Positions 24,069 through 36,105 of a stretch of 64,000 nt of DNA are shown in pieces; the stretch's first letter is position 1; each line of letters starts with the position of its first letter. The position numbers were made by a program, and so were the translations under genes. Source of the stretch: Lathyrus oleraceus (lineage: Eukaryota; Streptophyta; Magnoliopsida; Fabales; Fabaceae). Below the pieces are notes generated by a model. It worked only from the letters and a program-made list of their open reading frames with translations. It ran no database searches and had not been told where the DNA came from. The stretch is taken from assembly GCF_024323335.1 (NCBI RefSeq), contig NC_066579.1, positions 354,771,400 through 354,835,399 of the forward strand, written 5' to 3'.

Positions 24069-25250
24069 TGTTGATTCTGAGTGTTGGCAGTAATTTTGGT
24101 AAAACAAAGAGTGTTCACAAGATGTTATGTGTGATGTCTTAACATGAGATATCCTATGTACCTGCTGGAGTTCAAGAACATGTCTATGCAGGATTGTTTC
24201 AGAATGCCACATACAAGGCCATGGATTATGATATTGGATGTACCTGCTGGAGCTTAAATGAAAGACATGTTCATGCAGGATTGTTTCAGGTGACATACAC
24301 AATGTCATGGCATCTGATATGGTTGTACCTGCTGGAAGTTATAAAAGGAACTATTGGATTATGCAGGTTTTTTCCAGGATGTCAGACCCGATGTCATGAC
24401 ATCTTGTACACAGAACATTCAGTATGAATGTCTGGTGTTTTGTGATTGCAGAATTAATGGCAATCTTTGTATGATTGAAGATATGATTAGCTGGCGCATT
24501 CAATCATGGATTACAACCAGATTTACTTATTTTCCAAGGAGATCTAACCAGTTGTTATAAAAAGATTTGATTGGAAAATAGATTTAGGGTTTTCAATATG
24601 TCCAAGCCCAGCTGGATGCTTCTATAAAAAGGGACTTAGAAAACCTGTTTGAACACACAACCAATTCTGAGCGAAATATAGAGAGAGAGCTAGGGTTTGT
24701 GTCTGTTTAGTCGTGAGACTTGTAGGTCATTCAAGTCATCCATTGATGATTGAATTGGACTAATTTGTGGTTGTAATTTGTCACTCTAAAGCTGTTAACC
24801 AAGAGTGTGTGTCTTCTTGATCAAAGTTGTGAAGCAAGATCAAGAGTGTGTCTTCTTGATTGAAACTGTGAAGTAAAATCAAGAGTGTGTAATTGAAAAG
24901 TATTTTCTTTTCACAAGGGGTTGTTGTTTAAAATCTCTGGTGTGTGATTGTAGGGAAGTGAGTGGGTTCTCATATCTAAGAGTGCTTAGGTAGAAATTGC
25001 ACGGGTAGAGATTAGGTGAGAAAGACTGTAACTTGTTGAAGTGTACGGAGAGTCTTTGAACTAATCCTATTTTAGTGAATTTCCTTCCTGGCTTGGTAGC
25101 CCCCAGACGTAGGTGAGTTGCACCGAACTGGGTTAACAATTGCTTGTGTTATTTGCTTTACCATTATGTATTTTTTTATCCATTATGTGTTAACAGATAT
25201 TAGTGTCGTGGCATTACCTTCGACATCTTATATCTGATACCAGAATTTCA
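24069..25250 (+). repeat. Element C 5' LTR (1182 bp)
   Basis: It starts TGTTGATTCTGAGTG and ends ACCAGAATTTCA. It matches 44605-45785 with scattered substitutions, most visibly in the first 40 bases. It has a TATA box at 24623. Confidence 0.95.
24623..24630 (+). promoter_or_regulatory. Probable TATA box of element C 5' LTR
   Basis: TATAAAAA in GCTTCTATAAAAAGGGAC, repeated at 45159-45166 in the 3' LTR. Confidence 0.7.
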
Positions 25251-25252
25251 AT

Positions 25253-25268
25253 TGGTATCAGAGCAGGC
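25253..25268 (+). promoter_or_regulatory. Primer-binding site of element C (initiator tRNA-Met)
   Basis: TGGTATCAGAGCAGGC starts two bases after the LTR end. It is the standard copia PBS, complementary to the 3' end of initiator tRNA-Met. Confidence 0.92.
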
Positions 25269-25317
25269 ATCCTGCTCTGGTTCTGGGTGAGATCTAGGGG
25301 CAATACTTTCTGGTACA

Positions 25318-27122
25318 ATGGAGAGAGATGGAGGATCTGTTCATAGGCCACCAATTTTCGATGGTTCTAACTATGACTATTGGAAACCTCGAATGGTAGC
25401 CTTTATGAAATCCCTTGATAACAAGGCTTGGAAAGCTGTGTTAAAAGGTTGGGTGCATCCTGTCATTACTAAAGAAGGAGAAGCCACCATTGAGAAGAAG
25501 CCTGAAGAACAATGGTCCAAGGAGGAGGATGATCTTGCTCTTGGAAACTCTAAAGCCTTGAATGCAATATTCAATGGGGTAGACAAGAATATTTTCAGGC
25601 TGGTAAACAACTATGAAGTGGCCAAAGATGCTTGGGACATTCTCAAGACCACTCATGAAGGCACCATTAGGGTAAAGATGTCTAGACTTCAGCTGCTCAC
25701 CTCCAAGTTTGAAAACTTAAGGATGAAGGAAGATGAAAACATTCATGAATTTCACATGAGTATCCTTGAAATTGCTAATGCTGCAGGAGCCCTGGGAGAG
25801 AAGATGACAGATGAAAATCTGGTAAGAAAAATACTCAGGTCACTCCCTAAGAGATTTGCAATGTAGGTGTCTGCTATAGAAGAGTCTCAAGACATTTCCA
25901 ACATGAGGGTAAATGAGCTAATTGGTTCCCTCCAAACCTTTGAGATGGGATTGAATGATGGAACTGAAAAGAAAACCAAAAGCATTGCCTTCATATCAAA
26001 CACAGAGGAGGAAAACAGTCAAGATGTGGATAAAGAGTGGGCCAATGAAGTTGAAATGTTGGGGAGACAGTTCAACAGATTGTTTAAGAAAATGGATGTA
26101 AGATCCAAGGCAAATGTCAAGAACATCTCATCTGACATCAGCAATGGAAGAAGAGTAAGGTCATAGGAGAAGCCCAAAGAAGGAAAAGAAGTAAAGTGCT
26201 ATGAATGTGATGGGTATGGACACATTAGAACAGAATGTGGAACCTACCTCAAGAAGCAGAAGATGAGTCTTGCTGCCACCTGGTCAGATGAGAGTGATAC
26301 AGAGGAGGCTGCAAATTTTGTGACTGCTTTGACAGGAAGATGGGGATCTGATGAAGACTCAAGTGATGGTGAAGTAACCTTTGAGGAATTGGCCTCTACC
26401 TATAGAGAGTTGTGTCATAAAAGTGTAGAGCTGAGCAAGCAGGTTTTAAACCAGAAGAAAGAAATAACTCAACTTGAGAATGAGAAGGTAGAATACTTGG
26501 AAACCATCTCCAAATTGAAAACAGAAGTTGTGGCTCTGAAGGTCAAGCTAGATGAGAGTCAAGAAGTTGAGAGCCAGAAGATAGTACAACTGGAGAATGA
26601 AAAGGCAGAACATGTGGAAACCATCTCCAAGCTAAAAACTGAAGTTATGCTCTTAAACTCAAAACTAGAAGAGACAACCAAGTATGTAAAGATGCTAAAC
26701 AATGGATCTGACTCCTTAGACAAGATTCTTCAAACTGGACTAATCACAGGAGCCAAATCTGGAATAGGGTACCATAAATCTAAGGCTGAAAGCAGTTACA
26801 CTGGTTGCAAACCTCAAGCTAAACCTAAATGCAGCAATAGTAAGAGCAGTCCTAAGATGTCACATCATCAGAAGAGAAAATAGCAGAAAGGCAAACACCA
26901 AAGATGGAGATGTCATTACTGTGGGAAATTTGGACACTTAAGGCCCTTCTGCTATAAGCTGTATGGTTACCCTACCCCTGTTCATCAACAGACTCACTAT
27001 CAACTCAGACCCAAACAGCACAGGCCTATCAACAAGAAGCAATGGGTTCCTAAGAGTAATGTTACAAGTCTAATAGCTCACAAAGAATAGTGGTATTTTG
27101 ATAGTGGATGTTCTAGACACAT
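25318..27122 (+). pseudogene. gag: Element C Gag and start of protease (four in-frame TAG stops)
   Basis: The frame starts at ATG 25318 and stays in phase up to the insertion of D, with TAG codons at 25864, 26164, 26881 and 27088 and no frameshift. The N-terminus has the copia gag pattern (FDGSNYDYWKPRMVAFM near residue 13). Two CCHC knuckles, CYECDGYGHIRTEC (near 26199) and CHYCGKFGHLRPFC (near 26914), show nucleic-acid binding. Between them lies a Glu/Lys/Leu-rich coiled coil (26380-26700). The end carries the protease active site WYFDSGCSRH, split by D after the His codon's first bases (27118-27122 is D's target duplication). Four stops mean that no full Gag can be made without read-through. 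Confidence 0.9.
27118..27122. repeat. Target-site duplication of element D, left copy (CACAT)
   Basis: Identical to 32558-32562. Removing D and one copy restores a continuous frame across the protease active site. Confidence 0.95.
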
Positions 27123-28275
27123 TGTAAGACCCCAATTTTGTCCCTAAGATCCCTCATGGCATCATATCATACCATATCATTGCCTCAAGGATCTTTGTGC
27201 ACCTTTGCTTCCCTCCTAGTGGGTGGGTTATCTTGTGAGTGTGGTTCTTGATCACCAAGCATGTATTGCATTTGTATATCATTGCTTTTCATCTGTTTTC
27301 TAACCAAAAGTACAAAAATATTGTCATCTAACCATGTTACTTGCAGATGAAGCAAGCTAGGTCAAAACAGTCAAATTATTCATTGAACAATGGATGGTGG
27401 CCATTCTTGAAGAATTTGGGCACCATGATCATTCATCAAGAGTTCATATGAGTTGTGACATCATTTTGAATCAAGATCTCAAGTGGTAGGGGCTTGGAAT
27501 TCATCAGAACATGGTTCAGTCAACCAAAACCCTAGCAAAGTCAACTAAAGTCAATTGTGGTCAACTGTGCATTTAATCAGTGATTTGATGGTGGGAATTG
27601 GTTTGAGAGGTCTCATTCATGTCCATATAAGCCTCATATAACATGTCAAACATCATCATTGAAGAATTTGAGGTCAGGCAAAAAGTTTCCAAAAATAGTA
27701 AGTTGACCTGTAATTAGAATTTGCCAAAAATGGAAAGTTCTTCTCCTCAAAATTACTTCATCATACAAGCTTCAAATGAATTTTTGTCCAACATGAAAGT
27801 TTAAGATCTTGTTCTCCCATTTCCAAAAAGTCCAAGAACACTCATTTCTCATGTGTGGTTGGCAAGTTATGATCAAATCATTCTCAAGAATTTTTGAACT
27901 TCAAAGTGAGATAACTTCCAAACCATTTGGCCAAATTGAGTGAGGTTTTTTGCTACAAGTCACATTTGATATGCTCTATCCAAATCCTTCATCACATTTC
28001 ACCAAAAATCATCCAATCAAAATGGCCTTTTTCAAGTGCATTGAATTAAAAATGGGAGGGGTGAAAAATTGACTTTCAAATTAAGCCTTGCCTACACTTT
28101 CTACCAATTGCAAATGTTCAAAAACCAAAATTTGGGATGTGTTTAGGCCCATTTTCGCACTGTATCATGCCATGCACATGCAACTTGAGTAATTTCACCA
28201 ATTGACCAAAACACCTCCATTAAGCTAATTTCATTTACCACTTCACTAACCAAACTTAGGCATTGTTAATCAGAG

Positions 28276-28283
28276 TATATATT
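28276..28283 (+). promoter_or_regulatory. Possible TATA box of solo LTR D
   Basis: TATATATT lies about 1.15 kb into the LTR, followed by a leader-like region. F has a similar element in the matching place (38955-38963). Confidence 0.45.
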
Positions 28284-29045
28284 GCACATTTCAGACTGAA
28301 AACCCTAGCCACATTTTACAAAAACTCAGATTCATCATTTTCTCTCAAAAAACTCTCATTCTTCACTTGGAATTTTTGCTGAAAATTGTCAAAGGATTCG
28401 TGCTTCTGTGCATTGGTCCATCATCCACTATCCTTTTGGAAGCCTTTGCAAGCATCATCTCCCAACTGTAAAGCCAAAGACCAGCACTGTTCCATTGATT
28501 CTCTCCCATGGCAGTCGGGCTTTTGAGCTAGAATCAAGGTAGCTGAACTTTCAATACTCTTCCATTCACCTCCTGGAGCATCAAGGCACTGCTGTTTCAA
28601 CTCAACACAACCAAACAACCACGAAATCCACACTGTTCTTCAAATCAGGTAAACTTTCGAACCTCTTTATTCTTGAAATCATGTTGTGCTTTGTAAAGAT
28701 CTTGCCACGCTGAGTTCACTGAATGTTGTAGTTTTGATTTTGGTTAAGTATTAAGAGAGAAATACCGATTTAAAGTTTGGTTGTTGAATTTTATTTTGCT
28801 CGATGCTTCCATGATAGTTTTAATTAGGGCTAATGAATGTTGGAATATTGATGTACTCGGTGAGATGAGTTGAATGGTATGTTCGTTTCAAAAATCTGGG
28901 ACAAAAGTTCATCGTGTTGATGAACATGGCAACTGTAGCATAAACCCTAATTTCTCTGTACCCAGAACCCTGTTTGATCGTATTTGGTGGTTTGCTGCAT
29001 GCATTTCGTGTTTTCATGGCCATGCGCGAATCAGAGGATGACACG

Positions 29046-29078
29046 CCCTTAAGTGAAACGTGGCGTTTCACTTAAGGG
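29046..29078. repeat. Perfect 15-bp inverted repeat with 3-base loop in LTR D
   Basis: The left arm CCCTTAAGTGAAACG (29046-29060) and its exact reverse complement (29064-29078) flank TGG. It lies 770 bases after the TATA-like box. F has a related hairpin with the shared core TGAAACG/CGTTTCA. Confidence 0.93.
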
Positions 29079-31139
29079 ACCAGATAATTACCAATTTGCC
29101 ATTGTCGTGTTTTATTTCTTTTTAAATCATTTTGATTTTCTTTTTTTATTTCATTTGGTATGCTGACTTCAAAAATTCATAAGTTCTTCAATTTTTGTCC
29201 AAATTTGATGGGATTTTTTGTGAAATGCTCCTCATGATCTCTAGTTTATTATGGTGATTTTTCCAGATTTTTTGCACGTGTAGATTTTAAAAATGCCTAG
29301 GGTTTGTTCATGTGTGTCCATTTTGTGTATGCCATGCCATTTTGCTTGTGCAATGATGATACTTAATCCAATGCCTCTGAAATTTTTTGTGCTTAAACTA
29401 GACATGTTCATGGTGATTTTGGAATAGAGTTTGTGAATTTATCATTGCTGGTTGATGAGATATGATTTTTTGAATAGAGGTGTGACAATTTGTGTCACAC
29501 CATTCATGTCCAAATTCATGATTTTAATTACCATGCTTATTGAACTCAAAATGGTCTGGATTTTTGCATGAATATACTTATGGGTGTTGAGAATACATGT
29601 GAATTTTCCTGGAATTATTGATGGCATTTCCTATTTGTTTGGAATTTTCTCCCCTGTTTGGTCATTTGTTGACTTTTTGTGATACATGTTTGTATTTGGT
29701 TTGTAGAATTCTGGTTATTAATTGGATGGATGTGAAATTTGGAATGAGTAATGTAGACATCTTGAAGTTTATCATGGCTTTGGTCCCATTCATTTATCAT
29801 GTTTTGTTTCTGTTTTATGATTAATTGAAGTTGGTGCCTGTTTTGAGGCTTTGTATGAGTTTGCTTGAACTTGCTTTGACTTTCTGATTTTCATTGACCT
29901 ACTTCCCTTGATCCAAATGAGCTGAAATTTGGTATGCTTGTCATGTTATGGATGATATTTGATCATGAATTATTTGCGGATTTATTGAAATGTTTGTGAC
30001 TGGATTTGAGTGGAGTCTTTCTGTTGACTTCTTTGAGGTTCTATATGACATGCTTTGACCTAATTTGTTTGTAAAATGATAATGATGAATGATATGATTG
30101 TGAAACCACTTGGGTTTGTTTCTTAATTGTTTGAACTTAATTTTGGATAGCTTTCACTTGCTGTTTTGGATTTTTTATCTCCTTTTGACCCTAGGCTTGT
30201 CCTAGTGGTGTTGTTTCTCATGTTTGAGTTTGCTTTTCAGGTTAAGAAGCAAATGCTTTAAGGAGATTAATGCAAGTTGATTGAGTTTGATTGATTATCA
30301 TGAACTAAATTGTTTGTTTTGTAGGATGCTTAGCTCATATGCTTTGAGCTTTGTGCATTGCACATTTGACTGATTGTGTTGACTGTTGATCCTTATCTTA
30401 TATTGGTTTTGAATTTGAGTTGTATACTGATTTTATTTGATTGATTTCAGGTACCATTAGTTGCTATTAGTTCTTTGAGAACTTGCATTGCTTTGCTTGA
30501 TAGCATTTGCATTGAGGTAGAATCTCTTGTCTTCATGTAGTCTGGAAGACCTGGCCTGTTACTTGGCCAGGCAACTGTCTGAAGTCCTCCTTAAGAGGCG
30601 ATGTTTGTGCTTGTTTACTTTTGTACCAAGCAGGAAAAGTCCTTTGAATAAGGCAATTGGTAGACAAAAGAGATATGTAGCCTATCTCCTACTATTCTGT
30701 GAGTCACTCACCTTGCTCACACCACATGTGTTGATGCATAGTGAGTAAAAACCCAAGATCAATCGAGTCAAATAATCTGTGGAGAGAGTTCCTACTTTCT
30801 GAACTCCCACACCTTCTATCATTTGAAGCTCTCCCTGACCAGGGATAAGAGCATGAGGCACACCCCTCATATCCTTTCATCTGCTTCACCTTGGCTCTCA
30901 ATGTCAAGGTTAAGAGCACCAGTAACCCTATTCCAGTTGGCTTCAATGCCCACCATTTGTATGAGCCTAATTGTTTGGTTATAGAGTGTGCTGAATGACT
31001 GTGGTTGACTGATTACTTAGTTCATTTGTACATGTCTGCTTGTATGCTTTGTGCATTTATCATCATTAATTGCTCATTAGTGCATGATCATTTCATTTGT
31101 CTTTGTGACATATCTTTGTTGTTTGCCCATTGAGGACAA

Positions 31140-31530
31140 TTGTAAGACCATTCATTGGCCATTGTTCCTATGATATGGAAGTGAGTATAAGACCATTTCA
31201 TTGGCCACTCATCTTCTCTTTGCTTGATGCATTTGTTTGTTGTATGTGAGGATGCAATTGTAAGTCCATGTAATTTGGCATTTGTTTTCCTATGATCATA
31301 TGTTGGAGGTTAGAGTAAGCCCAGATAGATTGGCATCTGACATCCAAGTGTTTGCTTTGTTGTTGGAGATTGGTATAAGTCCAGATAGATTGGCATCCGG
31401 TATCCACTTTTTATTTCTTTGTTGAGGAGATTGGTATAAGTCCATAGAGTGGCCTCTGATATCCAGTTTTGTTTTAGGAGATTGGTATAAGTCCAGTGAT
31501 TGGCATCCGGTATCCGTTTTTGTCGACTTT
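31140..31530 (+). repeat. Degenerate tandem array in LTR D
   Basis: About five to six loose copies of a 55-70 base unit containing GGTATAAGTCCA and GATTGGCATCCGGTATCC. F has about four copies of a related unit at 36585-36800 in reverse. The array lies about 1.0-1.4 kb before the LTR's end. Confidence 0.85.
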
Positions 31531-32557
31531 CTTCCTTTGCTTTGCTTGTTTGTTATTGCTCATTGCTTATTCCAAAGGACACACTTGAGTCATCTTCTAT
31601 ATGATTTCAAGAGGTGAACCTTCTAGGAAGTTTTACACTCCATCTTCATCCATTCATCCCTCTTTGTCCTAAACCTTTTCACACATTGCTTTCAAAACAT
31701 GAGATAAATATTGTGCAAACATCTTCATGCTTTCAAATTAGAAACCTGGACCCTAAGTCCTTGACTTTTCAAACTCCATTTCATAATACTTCTTTTGAAT
31801 CAATCTTAATCATACTTTGACCCTCCTTTTGTGAATAATCATAATCAATTAACTTCACCCATTCAATTGTTTTGTGGCTTTGTCCATTCTTGTTAAGTTT
31901 TCATACATTAGCCATAGGTTTGATTTATCCTAGTTGGTTGATGTTAATCTCACCTATTTGTCCTTAGTTGATTGAATTGTAAGTCTTCCTTGCTTATTAT
32001 AGGGTTAACCCCTCACTAGCAAATTGAGGCTTTTCTCACATGGTGGACTTGTTGTTTGTATAAGGTTGAGTTTTCTCCCGTGGATAACGTAAGACCTTAA
32101 GGCTTGTGTTTAAAATTGAATCCACTAACTTTTGGAAATCTTTTAGCCGAACTACGGCGTTTTGATCCTTACCTTTTATGGAAAGGTACGTAGGCAACGG
32201 GTTCATCCGTTCGAACACAAAAATAACTAAATTGTATATTCTTTTCTCATCATCCCAATCATGTTTGCACAATAAATATTTCATAACAAATAACATTTCA
32301 GTACAACAAGTGTGAAAAGGGCTCCCTAGGAGTACCTAGGACGTAGTGGGTGCCTAACACCTTCCCATTGCGTAATTTACCCCTTACCCAGATTCTCTAA
32401 TCTTTTCATTAGTTTTTTACGTGTAAAACTTCTTAGGCTTTTGTTCGCCTTTTAGCCAGTCCTTTGGATAAATAAAAGTGCGGTGGCGACTCGATTCATT
32501 GTATGCTTTGCTTTTGATTTAATCAATAAATCATATAGCGACGAATACACCGCTACA

Positions 32558-32562
32558 CACAT
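32558..32562. repeat. Target-site duplication of element D, right copy (CACAT)
   Basis: Exact match to 27118-27122. Confidence 0.95.
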
Positions 32563-33616
32563 GACTGGAAACTCAGACTTGATAACTGATCTTCACCCTC
32601 ATGACATAAGCTATGTAACCTTTGGTGATGGAGCAAAGGGTGAAATAAAGGGGATAGGCAAACTTGAGTGTCCTGGGGATCCTAAACTTGACAATATTCT
32701 ACTGGTCAAGGGCTTCACTTCAAATCTAATAAGCATCAGTCAGCTAGGGGATCAAGGTCTGAATATCATCTTCACTAAAACTGAATGTCTGATTATTAAC
32801 AAAGACAGTGAAGTAATTATGGAAGGAATCAGGACCAAAAACAACTGTTACATGTGGAGCTCTCAAATGGATGACCCCTCTAAGATGAGTACAGTTGCTA
32901 GAAGAACCTTCAAGGGAAATGAAAAATGTCAGACAGGGATGTTACACCAGAAGCTAAGACCTAACTTCAAGGAAGAGAAGGTCATGATGGCCCAAACATT
33001 TGAAAAAAGGGAACATGTGACTGGTTGTATGCAGTCTGAAGTTAGTGAGAGCTTTGTTGGATATGGGACACAAGGGGCTATTGTGATAGAAAGTATATCA
33101 GATGAAAGCAACAATTCTCAACCAGGTTGGATGAAACTAATGATAATTATATACAATGTCACACTCGATGTCATGACATTGTATTATGACAACCTGTATG
33201 GTACAACTATGTCCAAAGATCATATTCAGCACAGCTGGACCAAGTACATTAGTTGCTGGCATCACTCATTTAGAAAATATGTGGAAAACAAACTCATAGT
33301 TCTACAGCATGAAATGCAACTAACTAACAAGGTTGCAAGGGATTTGTATGATGTCCAACTAAAATATGAAAGGGGGAAATTAGGTGCTTGGTTTCTTGAG
33401 AAAATATGGCAATTAATGTGGAGTGGAAAAGGTAACAAAAATATTGTCTGCCCAATGAAAAGAAAAAGCCACATTCAAAATGAATCATCACCTAGTATTG
33501 GAAATAGTATCTATTTCATTTGCACGCTCTGCCTGAACACAATTCTTTCCATCTTCATCAAACTACTCAGAGAACCTCTACTAGGGAAAAGAAATTTTCC
33601 TCAAAAGTTCAACAAA
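32563..33616 (+). pseudogene. pol: Element C pol remnant: protease end, GAG-pre-integrase scrap, RNase H tail
   Basis: The frame continues from the protease active site (MTGNSDLITDL) through the rest of the protease/GAG-pre-integrase region to about 32930. It then passes through about 60 unrecognised codons into the C-terminal part of copia RNase H (about 33120-33420: a YYDN motif, IQHSWTKYI, then KLGAWFLEKIW). The integrase core and RT, several hundred residues in a normal SIRE pol, are absent. No stop separates the RNase H end from the env-like part, which follows in the same frame. An upstream extension into D (from 32483) has a non-ATG start and is an artefact of frame reading. Nothing catalytic should be made from this. 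Confidence 0.8.
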
Positions 33617-35235
33617 ATGTCTCAACATCCATCATCATCTATCTCAAAACCCCTTCATACAAGAACTCCCTCCATGGAGTTTCTAGATGAAGACTTGATG
33701 GACGTGACTCCTCTGCGTATGATACCAGGTGGCATCCCAGGCTCCTCTTCCATGGCTGGAGCTAAACAAGGTAACACTCCTGAAAAATCTTCTGATAAAG
33801 AGGACATGCACTTTACTGATCGCACCATAAGAAACCTAGTTACTAGGATACTGAATGAAGAACATGGAGTCAAGGATATGTTTACCCCTATGTCCAGAAG
33901 GGATCCCTCTTCTGAGGTGGAATCCCTAGATGAGGAAGAAGATGACACTTTGGTCAATCTTGTGAAAACAAGTGTAGCTAATAAACTGAGAAAAAGGAAG
34001 AGTATGGTTGAGATAAGGACAACTAGGAGAGATAAAAAGGTTGCTGGTATAGGTCCCTCCAAGTCTTGGAGTAAAGTAGAGGTCAGGAAGAGGAAAGAAA
34101 GTGAAAGCTCTGAATCTGATGAGGATGTCGAAGACGATGTCCCAGACATCTCCCCTGTTAAAAGGAAGGTTGTAAAGAAGTCTCCAAACAAAGTGGCCAC
34201 TACTCATCTAGACAATATCTATTTTCACGTAGAAGATGGTGCTGCCAAATGGAAGTTTGTGACTCAAAGAAGGGTAGCAGTTGAAAGAGAATTGGGAAAA
34301 GAGGCAGTGAAGTAAAGGAAGTAATGGAGTTAATTAAGGCAGCTGGTCTTATGAAAACTGTGACTGCTCTGCCTCAGTGCTATGAGGGGTTAGTAAAAGA
34401 ATTCATTGTGAACATCCCTGAGGAGATTTGTGAAAGGAGCAGTAGGGAGGTCTGTAAAGTTTTTGTGAGAGGTAAGTGTGTGAAACTTTCACCAACCATC
34501 ATCAAAAAGTTCCTAGGGAGAGGAACTGATGAAGGAGTAGACCTAGAGACCACAGACAACGAGGTCTGTAGGATTATTACAGCTGGCCAAGTTAAGGAAT
34601 GACCTAGTGGGAAACACATATCAGCTAGTAAACTAACTGTCAAATATGCCATCCTGCACAAGATTGGTTCAGCAAATTGGGTACCTACTAATCATGTCTC
34701 TATCATCTCCATTGTTCTTGGAAGAATCATTCATGCAATTGGAACAAAGATAAACGATGATTTTGGAAAGTTTTTTATTGACCAAACCATCAGACATGCC
34801 TCCACAAATGATGTGAAGTTACCCATTGCCTTCCCATCCATTATTTGTGGTATTATCTTAAGTTAACAACCAGGCATACTCAATACAAATGACATGCCAA
34901 GCAGAAGAAAAACCCCTTTATCCATTCATTATAAGCTGTTTGAGGGAAGTCATGTAAATGATGTTGTTATGACATCTGCCAGAAGAGAGCCTGCATCTCA
35001 AGGAAGCTTAATTGATCAACTGAAAGAGACCTGCAAGGAACTGGAAAATGGAATAAGAGTAGCCAAGGAAAGAAAAGAAGCTTTGGAAGTTCTTATCTGC
35101 AACATGGAAAAGGAAGAAATGGAGAAGGCTGCTAGAAATTCAGTTGCAAAAGCCTAATCCAGTGGCAGATCTGAAAGTTCTGAAGGCTCTGAAGGTGAAA
35201 GTGAAGGTGAAGGTGATACTTCTTCTTCTGACTAA
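33617..35235 (+). pseudogene. Element C env-like ORF (SIRE-type third ORF), broken
   Basis: SIRE-type elements carry an extra ORF after pol, often called env-like; its role is unproven. It starts with a Ser/Pro-rich stretch at ATG 33617, followed by acidic and Lys/Arg-rich segments (33900-34180) that look disordered. The frame ends at 34313-34315 and continues in another phase from 34324. The second part (to about 34860) resembles the putative plant transposon protein domain, and a Glu/Lys-rich coiled coil follows (35000-35140). Breaks are one frameshift near 34315, TGA at 34600, TAA at 34864 and TAA at 35155. The ancestral end is probably TAA 35233, after a Ser/Glu/Gly tail. I see no clear signal peptide or membrane segment. 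Confidence 0.75.
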
Positions 35236-35749
35236 TGGTTCCTAACTATGTTGAATACTGGTAAGGTGAAGTCTGTGAGGAGTGCTGGAAAGAGTGATGG
35301 AAGCTGGTCTGCTGTTTGGAAGGCTGATGTTTTTACTGTTTTTTTTAAATGTAATGTGTGGTAGTCCTCTTTGATGCCTGTTTTGTAATATTTAGGGCTC
35401 TTAAAGAGTTCCTTGGATTTGTTCATTATCTCAGCTATCACAGCTGTGTATAATGATGGTTTGTACTTCCTCAATATTATGTTTTAACATGATTAATGTT
35501 ATAACATCTGATCTAACACTCTCTGCTAGGCTAATAGACATTTATTTTGTCTGATTGGTCACCTTTGGTCAATTTTAACTAAAAAGGGGGAGAAGTGGAT
35601 ATATGGAAGTTGTTGTGATAAGTGGATATATGGAAGTTGTTATGATACGTATGTGGCTGGACAGAAGGACAACTATTATTAGTGCACAGGAGGTGTTAAA
35701 ACAGAATGCTAGTCTGTTGTCAAAGAGGATGTCTGATATGGTGCACAGG
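35236..35749 (+). other. Element C 3' untranslated region, part 1
   Basis: Non-coding. It contains a PPT-like run AAAAAGGGGGAGAAG (35581-35594) far from the LTR, and a 27-base tandem duplication (35595-35647). It ends in the ACAGG target of element E. Confidence 0.75.
35745..35749. repeat. Target-site duplication of element E, left copy (ACAGG)
   Basis: Identical to 44238-44242. Confidence 0.95.
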
Positions 35750-36105
35750 TGTTAGATGCCCAAATGTGCTTATTTGAGCTATCAAATGTGGGCATCTTTC
35801 ACTCCTTTTTATTGCTAAAGTGTTCGAAACCGCCTTTGTTTTAGATGAATTGCATTACAATGTTAAACGATCTTGGTACCTTTAATTTTTGCGTTATTGT
35901 GCAGGAATTAGGCATGAAATAATAGAAAATGAAGGCAAAAGAAAGTTGGCAAAGGGACCAAGAAAAGAAAGCATTCATCAGCGTGCTCGCTAGGCGAGTG
36001 GTGTAGCGAAGTGCTCTCTAGGCGAGCACCCAGCGAGCTGCTAGCGAGCATTCCTAGAATTTTACAGTAGCAAAAGTCAGCAAACTCGCTAGGCGAGCAC
36101 CCAGC
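35750..36105 (+). repeat. Element E 5' LTR, segment 1
   Basis: The first 356 bases of the LTR up to the insertion of F, matching 43261-43613. They carry several copies of the CTCGC-TAG-GCGAG palindrome (near 35986, 36016 and 36085). The last five bases are F's target duplication. Confidence 0.93.
36101..36105. repeat. Target-site duplication of element F, left copy (CCAGC)
   Basis: Identical to 39977-39981. Confidence 0.93.

Larger units (their letters stand above)
27123..32557 (+). mobile_element. Element D: Ogre-like solo LTR (5435 bp)
   Basis: It starts TGTAAGACCCCAATTTTG and ends GAATACACCGCTACA, like the LTRs of A and B, but the interior differs and it belongs to another subfamily. A perfect CACAT duplication flanks it. 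There is no PBS, coding region or second LTR inside, so it is a solo LTR left by recombination between two LTRs. It carries a TATA-like box (28276), a 33-base hairpin (29046-29078) and a tandem array near its end (31140-31530). F is a relative of it. There is no gene. Confidence 0.93.

Noticed and set aside
26881..26886. TAG-CAG in C gag as the SIRE read-through signal.
   Set aside because: The following codon (AAA) does not fit the CARYYA context I recall for SIRE1 suppression, and the site is in gag, not between pol and env.
27123..32557. D as a complete small retrotransposon.
   Set aside because: It has one LTR start and one LTR end, no PBS or PPT, and no internal repeat of its ends, so a solo LTR fits better.
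32483..32562. The frame extending upstream of C's pol into solo LTR D as a fusion gene.
   Set aside because: It starts at a GTG and only reads through the LTR end by chance; the duplication CACAT explains the join.
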